Positions 1 to 8,010 of a DNA stretch of 64,000 bases are shown here, in pieces (the stretch's first letter is position 1; every line of letters begins with the position of its first letter). The notes beneath the pieces are model-generated. The model saw only the letters and a list, made by a program, of their open reading frames with translations, was not told the DNA's origin and searched no databases. Both the position numbers and the translations under genes were made by a program. The stretch lies in assembly GCA_963807155.1 (NCBI GenBank), contig CAWEAZ010000040.1, positions 37,712 to 101,711 of the forward strand. The letters run 5' to 3'. This DNA is from JACCZX01 sp963807155 (GTDB lineage Bacteria; Pseudomonadota; Gammaproteobacteria; Burkholderiales; Burkholderiaceae_F).

Positions 1-978
1 CATGCCCTGGTCGAATTGGCCGACAGGCACGCTGCAACGGTAATGCCGGGGTTCACGCACATGCAGGTCGCGCAGCCCGTGACGTTCGGTCATCACTTGC
101 TAGCGTATGCGGAGATGTTCGAACGCGATCGCGATCGCCTGCTCGATGCACGCAAGCGCGTGAATTGCCTGCCGCTTGGCGCTGCTGCGCTCGCGGGCAC
201 GACCTATCCAATCAATCGCGCTTGGGTGGCGCAAAAACTCGGCTTCGAATCGATCGCCGAAAATTCGCTGGACGCAGTCAGCGATCGCGATTTCGCCATC
301 GAGTTCTGTGCGGCCGCCGCACTGGTGATGACGCACATTTCGCGACTGGCCGAAGAGTTCGTGATCTGGTTGAGCCCGCGATTCGCATTCATTCGGCTGC
401 CGGATCGCTACACGACCGGCTCATCGATCATGCCGCAGAAGAGAAACCCGGACGTCCCGGAGCTCGCGCGCGGCAAGGTCGGCCGTGTGACCGGCCACCT
501 GGTCGCGTTGTTGACAATGATGAAGGCTCAGCCGCTCGCCTACAACAAGGACAATCAGGAAGATAAAGAACCGCTGTTCGACACCGTCGATACCGTTGTT
601 GACACGTTGCGCGCGTTTTCCGAGATGCTGCCGGGCGTCGAAGTCGATGCCGACGCAATGCGGCGCGCGGCCGAGGAAGGCTACTCGACCGCGACCGACC
701 TGGCTGACTATCTGGTGAAAAAGGGCGTGCCGTTTCGCGACGCGCATGAAGCGGTAGCGCGTGCGGTGAAATCCGCGGCGAGCCGCGATCTACCGCTCTC
801 GAAACTGTCGCTGACGGAGCTGCAGACGTTGTCATCGACCGTCGGCGACGACGTATTCGTTGCGCTATCGGTCGACGGTTCGGTGGCAGCACGCAACCAT
901 CCCGGCGGTACTGCGCCGCAACGCGTGCACGCGCAGGTCGCCGTTTGGCGGCAGCGTCTGGCGCAACGCGCCAAGTAG
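1..978 (+). CDS. argH: Argininosuccinate lyase, 3' part (cut by window edge)
   Basis: Last step of arginine synthesis: splits argininosuccinate into arginine and fumarate in the cytoplasm. The frame is open from base 1, and the residues before the first TTG (base 16) already match the family, so the gene continues left of the window. About 325 of the usual ~460 residues are present, so roughly 135 N-terminal residues are missing. The fumarate-lyase signature GSSIMPQKRNPD lies near residue 140 of the fragment and holds the flexible loop with the catalytic serine. The N-terminal helix has the typical VMPGFTHMQVAQPV. The C-terminal domain is complete and ends in TAG. No lesion seen. Identification is secure. 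Confidence 0.96.
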   Translation, partial: HALVELADRHAATVMPGFTHMQVAQPVTFGHHLLAYAEMFERDRDRLLDARKRVNCLPLGAAALAGTTYPINRAWVAQKLGFESIAENSLDAVSDRDFAIEFCAAAALVMTHISRLAEEFVIWLSPRFAFIRLPDRYTTGSSIMPQKRNPDVPELARGKVGRVTGHLVALLTMMKAQPLAYNKDNQEDKEPLFDTVDTVVDTLRAFSEMLPGVEVDADAMRRAAEEGYSTATDLADYLVKKGVPFRDAHEAVARAVKSAASRDLPLSKLSLTELQTLSSTVGDDVFVALSVDGSVAARNHPGGTAPQRVHAQVAVWRQRLAQRAK

Positions 979-1054
979 CGCTCATTTTTCGAGACATCTC
1001 CCCAAGCGCAACCGTTTCAGTAAGATCGCTTGCCATAAGAATGGGGAGGGTCGA

Positions 1055-1594
1055 GTGTCGGGGCTGCTCAGGTTCACGCGCTGGGTCGACGCTCTTAGCG
1101 ACCGCTTCGCCATCATTGCAGCGTATTTAGTGCTGCTCGCCTGCCTGGTCAGTGCGGGCAACGCGGGTATTCGCTACGCGCTCTCCGGGGGCTCGAATGC
1201 CTGGCTTGAGCTTGCCTGGTACATGTTTGCGGGCATGGTGATGTTCGGCGCATCCAAAGTCTTGCGCGTCAACGAGCACGTGCGGGTTGACATCATCTAC
1301 GGCGGCCGCAGCTCGCGCACCAAGGCGATTATCGATCTGCTTGGGCTGATCGTGTTCCTGCTGCCGATGACGTTGCTGATGATCTACTTGGTCTGGCCGT
1401 TTGCGGTCGACTCCTATGTGTCGAAGGAAATGTCGAGCAATGCCGGCGGACTGATTCGCTGGCCTTTCAAGGTCATCTTGCCGATCGGATTCGCGCTGCT
1501 GTCGGTGCAGGGTATCGCCGAGATCATCAAGCGCATCGCGTATCTGCGCGGCGAGTTGCAGATGGACACGCACTACGAGAGGCCGGTGCAATGA
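1055..1594 (+). CDS. dctQ: TRAP transporter small permease (DctQ)
   Basis: Small four-helix membrane subunit of a tripartite ATP-independent periplasmic transporter, which takes up organic acids using an ion gradient. The frame is open further upstream, but GTG at 1055 is chosen because GGAGGG (1045-1050) sits four bases before it and gives 179 residues, the usual size. Four hydrophobic segments are visible, with WLELAWYMFAGMVMFGA typical of the family. It follows argH by 76 bases and precedes dctM by nine bases, so the two permease genes are co-transcribed. The substrate cannot be read from this subunit. Confidence 0.9.
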   Translation: MSGLLRFTRWVDALSDRFAIIAAYLVLLACLVSAGNAGIRYALSGGSNAWLELAWYMFAGMVMFGASKVLRVNEHVRVDIIYGGRSSRTKAIIDLLGLIVFLLPMTLLMIYLVWPFAVDSYVSKEMSSNAGGLIRWPFKVILPIGFALLSVQGIAEIIKRIAYLRGELQMDTHYERPVQ

Positions 1595-1603
1595 CACATC
1601 GAG

Positions 1604-3016
1604 GTGATGGCCCCGCTGATGTTCGCCGGGCTCATTGCGGTGATGCTGATCGGCTTTCCGGTCGCGTTTTCGCTGGCTGCCCTGGGTCTGGGATTCGGCT
1701 TTCTCGCGATCTACCTTGGCTTCTTCCCGGCGGGATTTCTCGGAACGATCCCGCTTGCGATCTTCAACACGCTATCGAACGATCTGCTGCTGGCGATTCC
1801 GTTCTTCACGTTCATGGGGGCGATTCTCGAGCGTTGCGGGCTAGCTGAGGATCTGCTCGAGGGCACCGGACAGCTATTCGGCTCGGTGCCCGGCGGACTC
1901 GCGTATGCGGTCATCGTGGTCGGCGCAATTCTCGGCGCAATCACCGGCACGGTCGCTGCGTCCGTGATCGCGATGGGCGTGATCTCGCTGCCGATCATGC
2001 TGCGCTACGGCTACCACCCGCGCCTCGCCACCGGCGTGATCGCCGCCTCCGGCACGATCACGCAACTGATTCCGCCATCGCTGGTGCTGATCGTGCTGGC
2101 CGATCAGCTGGGCCGCTCGGTCGGCGATATGTACAAGGGCGCATTCGGCCCGTCGATCGTGCAGGTCCTCATCTTCATGCTGTTCATCTTTATCGTGTCG
2201 CTGTTCCGGCCCAAACTGATGCCGCCGCTGCCGGAAGAAGCGCGCACCTTGCGCGGCTGGGCGCTATGGAACCGCGTGCTCTGGGGCATGGTGCCGTCGA
2301 TCGTGCTCATTTTTCTCGTCCTCGGCACGATCTTCGCGGGGATCGCGACACCGACCGAAGCCGGCGCGCTCGGTGCGGTCGGCGCGATCGTACTGGCGGC
2401 CTTGCATCGCCGACTGACATGGTCGCTGACGCGGCAGGCAATGGAATCGACGATGCGGCTGACCGCGATGGTCGTGTTCATCCTGATCGGCTCGCGCATT
2501 TTTTCGCTGGTGTTTCAGGGGGTCGACGGCAACGTGTGGATCGAGCACATGCTGGCCGGGTTACCGGGCGGGCAGACCGGTTTCCTGATCGCGGTCAATA
2601 TCTTCGTGTTCTTCCTTGCGTTCTTCCTCGACTTTTTCGAGATCGCGTTCATCATCATTCCGCTGCTGGCGCCGGTCGCCGACAAGCTCGGCATCGATCT
2701 GATCTGGTTCGGCGTCCTGCTGTGCGTGAATATGCAAACGTCGTTCATGCATCCGCCGTTCGGCTTCGCGCTGTTCTATCTGCGCGGAATCGCGTCGAAG
2801 AACGTCAAGAGCTCGGATATCTACTGGGGCGCGCTGCCCTGGGTCGGGCTGCAGATCATCATGGTGATCATCGTGATCTTCTGGCCGCAGCTGGTCACGA
2901 TGTTTCTCGACAAGCCGCTCGACTTCGATCCCGACAAGGTGAAGATCGAGTTCGAGCGGCCGGATTACGGCACGAAGGACGGCGATCTGCAGGACTTGTT
3001 CAAGTCCAATAAGTAG
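1604..3016 (+). CDS. dctM: TRAP transporter large permease (DctM)
   Basis: Large membrane subunit (about 12 helices) that forms the transport path of the TRAP system together with DctQ. 470 residues, slightly longer than the usual ~430 because of a polar C-terminal tail. Repeated family segments such as GAILGAITGTVAASV and TPTEAGALGAVGA are present. The start is GTG 1604 or the ATG immediately after it at 1607. Neither has a well-spaced Shine-Dalgarno, so this is a choice by length and spacing to dctQ. The gene ends just before a hairpin terminator. The matching binding protein gene dctP lies convergent on the other strand, so the three subunits do not form one operon. Confidence 0.93.
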   Translation: MMAPLMFAGLIAVMLIGFPVAFSLAALGLGFGFLAIYLGFFPAGFLGTIPLAIFNTLSNDLLLAIPFFTFMGAILERCGLAEDLLEGTGQLFGSVPGGLAYAVIVVGAILGAITGTVAASVIAMGVISLPIMLRYGYHPRLATGVIAASGTITQLIPPSLVLIVLADQLGRSVGDMYKGAFGPSIVQVLIFMLFIFIVSLFRPKLMPPLPEEARTLRGWALWNRVLWGMVPSIVLIFLVLGTIFAGIATPTEAGALGAVGAIVLAALHRRLTWSLTRQAMESTMRLTAMVVFILIGSRIFSLVFQGVDGNVWIEHMLAGLPGGQTGFLIAVNIFVFFLAFFLDFFEIAFIIIPLLAPVADKLGIDLIWFGVLLCVNMQTSFMHPPFGFALFYLRGIASKNVKSSDIYWGALPWVGLQIIMVIIVIFWPQLVTMFLDKPLDFDPDKVKIEFERPDYGTKDGDLQDLFKSNK

Positions 3017-3039
3017 GCGCTGTCTGCGGCGCCAATAAA

Positions 3040-3059
3040 AACCCCGCCGTAGCGGGGTT
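3040..3059. terminator. Bidirectional intrinsic terminator between dctM and dctP
   Basis: Perfect 8-bp stem AACCCCGC / GCGGGGTT with tetraloop CGTA. On the minus strand the stem is followed by TTTTTATT, a classical terminator for dctP, whose stop is 18 bases upstream. On the plus strand it is followed by TTGTTAATT, weaker but plausible for dctM. Confidence 0.85.
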
Positions 3060-3076
3060 GTTAATTCATCGTCGGC

Positions 3077-4160
3077 TTACGACTTCGTTACCGACGCCAT
3101 GAAGTCGTCGAACGTGTTTTCGGTCACGCGAGACCAGCGGATCTGATCGTCGCGGAAGCGCGCGTAATCCTCGTACATCTTCTTCCAGCGCGGGTTGGTG
3201 TTGTTGAGCTCGGTGTAATGCTCGTTGGCGGCCTTCCATGCTCCCTCCATGATCGCCCGGCTAAACGGACGAAGTTGTGTGCCAGCGCCGATCAAACGGC
3301 GAAGCGCCGCGGGATTCTTTGCGTCGTAACGCGCCAGCATGTCCGTATGGGCCATTCCAGCGGCGATTTCAACGATCGCCTGATAGTCCTTCGGCAGTTT
3401 CTCCCACGCGGCAGTATTGATGTAGAGCGAGATCTGCGGGCCGCCTTCCCACCAGCCCGGGTAGTAGTAGAACTTGGCGACCTTATGAAAGCCGAGCTTC
3501 TCGTCGTCGTACGGTCCGACCCACTCGGTCGCGTCGATCGTGCCCTTTTCGAGCGCCGGATAAATCTCGCCACCGGGAATGTTCTGCGGCACGCCACCGA
3601 TGCTTCGACAGAATCGTTCCGCCGAAGCCGCCGATGCGCATCTTCAAACCCTTGATGTCGTCGAGAGTTTTTATTTCCTTCCGGTACCAGCCGCCCATTT
3701 GGGCGCCGGTGTTGCCCATCGGGAAGTTGATGATGTTGTAAGGCTTGTAGAACTCGCGCGTCAGCGCCATGCCGTTGCCTTCGTACATCCAGGCGATCAA
3801 CGCGCGCGCGTTCATGCCGAACGGAATCGCGCAGTCCATCGCGAACGTCGGGTCCTTGCCGAAGAAGTAGTACGGCGCGGTGTGGGCGCATTCGATCGTT
3901 CCCTGCTGTATGGCATCCACAACCGCGAACGGCGGCGTAATTTCGCCGCCGGCATGCGAGCTGATCTGGAAGCGACCACCGGTGGCTTCGGATACCTTTT
4001 TGACAAATAGCTCGGCCGCTCCGTACAGCGTATCAAGCGACTTTGGAAAGCTGGAGGAAAGTCGCCACCGAATCTGCGGCGCTTGCGCAACTACCGGCGC
4101 AGCAATAGTTGCGACCGCCGCGCCGGCCGCCGCCTTTTTCATGAATGAACGACGTTGCAT
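3077..4160 (-). CDS. dctP: TRAP transporter substrate-binding protein (DctP), one frameshift
   Basis: Periplasmic solute-binding protein that delivers substrate to DctQM. The N-terminus has a twin-arginine-type signal (MQRRSFMKKAAAGAAVA, Ala-rich, ending AQA), and AGGAG precedes the ATG at 4160. The motif DATEWVGPYDDEKLGF and the nearby PGWWEGGP resemble alpha-keto-acid-binding TakP-type proteins (family knowledge, not proof of substrate). The reading frame breaks near 3602: one extra base in the codons before IGGVPQN. The span is 1084 bp (3n+1), so removing one base restores a 360-residue protein. Likely a sequence error rather than a dead gene. Convergent with dctM. Confidence 0.88.
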
Positions 4161-4305
4161 GTGTTGTCTCCTGTCGTGGATCTTGAAAGCGAGGCGATCG
4201 TGCGATCGCAACCGCAAAACTTGAGGCGCCGGTTGCCCTTCCGCGCTCCGCGGGCAAGTGTAGTCGGGACCGTGTTGCGCGCAAGCCCGCGCGCGTCGAG
4301 GGTTT

Positions 4306-5653
4306 TTACGAGCCGCCGACGGTCATTCCGTCGATCAGCAGCGAGCCGCTTATCTTGCTGCCGCGGACAACCTGATCGTTCCCCACGGCCACGATATTGC
4401 GAAACATATCGCGCAAATTCCCTGCCACCGTGATTTCTTCGACCGGGTAGCGAATCTCACCGCCTTCGACCCAAAAGCCGCTTGCGCCGCGCGAGTAGTC
4501 GCCGCTGACATAGTTGACGCCCTGGCCGATTAGGTCGGTGACCAGCAGGCCCGTACCCAGACGCCGCACCATTCCTGGGAGATCATCGTTGCGCCGCGTC
4601 GCACTCGACCGGATCTCAAAGTTGTACGAACCACCCGAGTTGCCGGTCGACCGCATGCCAAGCTTGCGCGCCGAGTAGCTCGACAAGAAATAACCGGTCA
4701 ACACTCCGCCCGCAACTACGTCGCGCTTGATGCCGCGCACGCCTTCTTCGTCGAACGGGACTCGACCCTGGGCCCTGCGGTAAATACGGGTCTTCGTGCA
4801 GCGTAATGTGATCCGAAAAAACCGACTTGCCGAGCGAATCGACCAGGAACGAGGCGTTGCGATAAAGCGCACCCCCGCTTGCGGCCTGTACAAAATTACC
4901 AAGCAGGCCGCACGAAAGCGGCGCCTCGAACAGCACCGGGCACTGCCGTGTCTTCAACTGCCGAGCCGACAGCCGCGCCAGCGCCCGGCGCGCTGCATAG
5001 TCACCGACTGACTCGGGCGACGCCAGCTCATCGGCAATGCGGGACGACGAATACCAATCGTCGCGCTGCATGCCATTCTGATCGCGCGCAATCGGCGCGA
5101 CCGAGATCGAGTGCCGTGAATACGAATAGCCGCCGACAAATTGCTGAGTGTTCGCAAGCACGAAGTGCCCCGACGACGTGTACACGTTCGCGCCTTCGGA
5201 GTTCACGATCTGCGGGCTGACCGCGAACGCCGCGGCTTCGCAACGCTGCGCGAGCTTGATCGCTTCACCGGTGTCAATCGACCACGGATGGAACAAGTCG
5301 AGATCGCGCGGGGAACGCTGCAACGTATCGACGTCCGGCAGACCGGCGGCCTCATCGTCCGCCGTAAAACGCGCAATGTTGTGCGCCGCTTCGACAGCCT
5401 GCTGCAGCGCCGGCCGAGCAAAATCCGAGGTCGATGCATTACCGCGCCGCTTGCCGATGTACACCGTGATGCCGAGGCCCTTGTCGCGCGTGCGCTCGAT
5501 CGTTTCGACTTTCTTCTTGCGCACCGATACCGACAACCCGGTCGATTCGCTGACTTCGCACGAAGCATCGCTGGCGCCCAGCGATCGCGCGTGCGCGATG
5601 GCGTCGAGCGCGAGTTCGCGCAGCCGCTGGTCGGAGAGAGCAAATGGGGTCAC
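4306..5653 (-). CDS. pmbA: Metalloprotease PmbA (TldE), one frameshift
   Basis: PmbA/TldE works with TldD as a heterodimeric metallopeptidase that matures modified peptides (microcin B17, CcdA in E. coli). GTG 5653 is the only sensible start before ALSDQRLRELALDA. The frame breaks at about 4756, where one extra base interrupts the conserved GSSP-FDEEG segment. The span is 1348 bp (3n+1), so correction gives 448 residues against 450 in E. coli. The C-terminal part (TGYFLSSYSARKLGM, then TGNSGGS) is intact in the shifted frame. Its start lies six bases from the divergent darP start, a pairing common in proteobacteria. Confidence 0.92.
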
Positions 5654-5659
5654 GTCGGT

Positions 5660-6223
5660 ATGATAACTAACGATATGGAAGCGACGCCGGACGACGCCGA
5701 ACGACCGAGCAAGACCGAGCTGAAACGGCAAATGCACGCGCTCCAGCGGCTTGGCGAGCAGCTTGTCGAGTTGAGCCCCGATCAGTTTGCACGGCTCGAC
5801 TTGCCCGACGAACTTCGTGAAGCGGTCGAGTTTGCGCACCGCGTCAAGGGTCATGAAGCGCGACGCCGGCACATGCAGTACCTGGGCAAACTGATGCGCC
5901 ACGCCGACGCCGACGCCATTCGAGTCGCACTCGAAAGAGTCACCGGAGAGTCACGCGCCGCCGTGTCGCTGATGCACCGGGCCGAGACGTGGCGCGACCG
6001 GTTGCTTGACGACGACGACGCGCTCACCGCCTTCATTGCCGAGCATCCCGACGCGGAAGCGCAGTGGCTGCGCTCGGCAATTCGCAGCGCGCGGCGTGAG
6101 CGGGAAGTGCAGCAGCCGCCAAAGCATGCGCGCGAGCTCTACCGCCGCTTGTATCAGCATCTAGAGAGTCGGCATTTGGAACATGAACTGCGCGATCGCG
6201 CACCGCAGGCCGATGAAGGCTAG
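5660..6223 (+). CDS. darP: Ribosome biogenesis factor DarP (YjgA, DUF615)
   Basis: Small cytoplasmic protein that binds the late 50S ribosomal subunit during assembly. 187 residues against 183 in E. coli. It is rich in charged helices, with KTELKRQMHALQRLGEQL near the N-terminus and the family's Arg-rich C-terminal half. ATG 5660 is taken as start; ATG 5675 is also possible. The upstream frame is open but overlaps pmbA antisense and is not coding. Divergent from pmbA with six bases between starts, and its 3' end overlaps mog by 11 bases, suggesting one transcript darP-mog-esterase. Confidence 0.92.
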   Translation: MITNDMEATPDDAERPSKTELKRQMHALQRLGEQLVELSPDQFARLDLPDELREAVEFAHRVKGHEARRRHMQYLGKLMRHADADAIRVALERVTGESRAAVSLMHRAETWRDRLLDDDDALTAFIAEHPDAEAQWLRSAIRSARREREVQQPPKHARELYRRLYQHLESRHLEHELRDRAPQADEG

Positions 6224-6830
6224 GCGCGCATTTGCAAATGAGCTCATCGTCGGCCTGGTATCGATCTCCGATCGCGCCTCGCAAGGCGTCTACGCTGATC
6301 AGGGCCTGCCTGGCCTGCAGCAATGGCTCGCGCGCGCGCTAAAGACACCGCTGCAGACGCATCAGCGACTGATTGCCGACGACCGCCCGACGATCGAGCA
6401 GACGTTGATCGAGTTGGTCGACGACGTTGGCTGCGATCTGGTGCTAACGACCGGCGGCACCGGGCCTGCGCGGCGCGACGTCACGCCTGAAGCCACCCTT
6501 GCCGTGGCAACACGCGTAATGCCCGGTTTCGGCGAGCAAATGCGTCGTATCTCGCTCGAGTTCGTGCCGACCGCGATTTTGTCGCGCCAGGTGGGAGTGC
6601 TGCGCGAGACCGCCGATCACGCGGCGCTGATTCTGAATTTGCCGGGCCAGCCAAAGGCGATTACCGAAACGCTCGAGGGGCTGAAATCACCCAACGGTGA
6701 GGCGAAGGTGCACGGCATCTTCTCCGCCGTTCCGTACTGCATTGACTTGATAGGTGGGCCGTATATCGAAACGCACGATACGGTCGTCAAGGCATTTCGG
6801 CCAAAGTCTGCGTTAAGGACAGACAAGTGA
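6213..6830 (+). CDS. mog: Molybdopterin adenylyltransferase (Mog/MoaB family)
   Basis: Adenylates molybdopterin so that molybdenum can be inserted when the molybdenum cofactor is made. 205 residues. The motif TTGGTGPARRDVTPEAT is the nucleotide/pterin-binding signature, and a second conserved segment is LPGQPKAITETL. The ATG at 6213 lies inside the end of darP (11-base overlap), implying coupled translation. The gene ends in GTGA, shared with the presumed start of the next gene. Assignment to Mog rather than MoaB rests on length and is less sure than the family. Confidence 0.92.
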   Translation: MKARRAFANELIVGLVSISDRASQGVYADQGLPGLQQWLARALKTPLQTHQRLIADDRPTIEQTLIELVDDVGCDLVLTTGGTGPARRDVTPEATLAVATRVMPGFGEQMRRISLEFVPTAILSRQVGVLRETADHAALILNLPGQPKAITETLEGLKSPNGEAKVHGIFSAVPYCIDLIGGPYIETHDTVVKAFRPKSALRTDK

Positions 6831-7496
6831 ACGCAGCTGCTTGAGTGCGTCGAGCTACAGACGAACCCTTCGCCGACTGCCACCGTCCTCTGGCTGCATG
6901 GGCTCGGCGCCGACGGTTATGACTTCGTGCCGGTCGTGCGCGAGCTGCAGGCGCTCGGCGCTCCGGCAGCACGCTACGTCTTTCCGCACGCGGCAACCAT
7001 GCCGGTCACGATCAATGGCGGTGCCGTGATGCGCGCGTGGTACGACATCGTCAACGTCGATCTTCTGCGTCGCGAGGACGAAAACGGAATACGTGCCTCG
7101 CAACAGCAGGTCGAAGCACTTATCGCGCGTGAGGCCGAGCGCGGCGTCGCACGGTCGCGCATCGTGCTCGCAGGTTTTTCGCAGGGCGGTGCAATCGCGT
7201 TGCAGACCGGGCTTCGCCAAGCGCAGCCGCTGGCCGCGATCATGGCGTTGTCCTGCTATCTGCCGTTGGCAGATAGCTTCGCCTCGGAGCGCGCACCCGC
7301 AAGTGCGCAAGTGCCGATCTTCATGGCGCACGGCACGTCAGATCCGATCGTGCCTCTCGCGCGCGGTGTTGCTTCGCGCGAGGCATTAACCGCGGCCGGC
7401 TACAACGTCGAGTGGCATCAATACCCGATGCCACACTCAGTCAACGAACAGGAGATCCGCGATATTGCTGCGTTTCTGAAGCGAGTCTTGCCCTAA
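6827..7496 (+). CDS. Carboxylesterase (phospholipase/carboxylesterase family), N-terminal frameshift
   Basis: Alpha/beta-hydrolase of the carboxylesterase/lysophospholipase type. The catalytic triad is visible: Ser in GFSQGG, Asp in GTSDPIVP and His in PMPHS. The oxyanion segment LWLHGLGADG lies upstream of the first ATG/GTG in the main frame, which has no normal start codon there. GTG 6827 overlaps the mog stop (GTGA), has AAGGA eight bases before it, and joins the main frame if one extra base near 6838 is removed. The span 670 bp is 3n+1, giving 222 residues, the family size. Convergent with the DoxX gene, overlapping four bases. Confidence 0.85.
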
Positions 7497-7891
7497 CGCT
7501 TATCGACGCTCAGACGCCCAGGGCCAAACGCAATCACCATCAACAAGCCGCCGATCACCGCCAGATTCTTCATGAAATTAATCTGCTCCATCATTTTCTG
7601 CGCTTCTGGCACCGCCCAGAAGTTGTGAAAGAAAAACGTCACGATGGCGGTGAACACGGCCAGCACAAAGGCGGCCCAGCGCGCCTTCCAGCCCGCGACC
7701 AGCATCAGTGCCACGCCAACCTCGATCACGATCGTCGCGACCGCAAACACCTGCGCTGCGGGAAGACCTTTGGACGCGATCGCGCCCACCAACCCTGCAA
7801 ACCCGGCGATCTTCCCGAAACCGGACACCACAAAAACGACGGCCAGAAAAATCCGGCCGATCAAACTCAGCGCGTCAGACGTACCACTCAT
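7493..7891 (-). CDS. DoxX family membrane protein
   Basis: 132-residue membrane protein with four hydrophobic helices and the family opening LIGRIFLAVVFVVSGFGKI, followed by conserved Gly/Ala-rich helices. DoxX proteins are related to a quinol oxidase subunit and in some bacteria take part in redox or thiol stress protection. The role here is unknown. A G-rich Shine-Dalgarno-like run precedes ATG 7891. It lies downstream of the GGDEF genes on the same strand, separated by 119 bases with no clear terminator. Confidence 0.85.
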   Translation of the reverse strand: MSGTSDALSLIGRIFLAVVFVVSGFGKIAGFAGLVGAIASKGLPAAQVFAVATIVIEVGVALMLVAGWKARWAAFVLAVFTAIVTFFFHNFWAVPEAQKMMEQINFMKNLAVIGGLLMVIAFGPGRLSVDKR

Positions 7892-8010
7892 CAGGCCCCC
7901 GCTCTCTACACGTTTGAGAAGGCCGAACTTTAACCGTTCGGACCGATGGCTGATCGCGAGGCGGATACTCTGGGGCGCGAGTAAGCGCCGTAGATGCCAG
8001 ACAGTGCCGC

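Noticed and set aside
121..140. GCGATCGC palindromes (also near 6190 and 59665) as a HIP1-like repeat system
   Set aside because: Few copies, mostly inside codons, expected in GC-rich DNA; no sign of over-representation by eye.
860..1054. Longer dctQ start overlapping argH
   Set aside because: Sequence is unlike DctQ and GTG 1055 has a strong ribosome site.
5141..5659. Upstream extension of darP antisense to pmbA
   Set aside because: No DUF615 similarity; codon pattern is that of antisense to pmbA.
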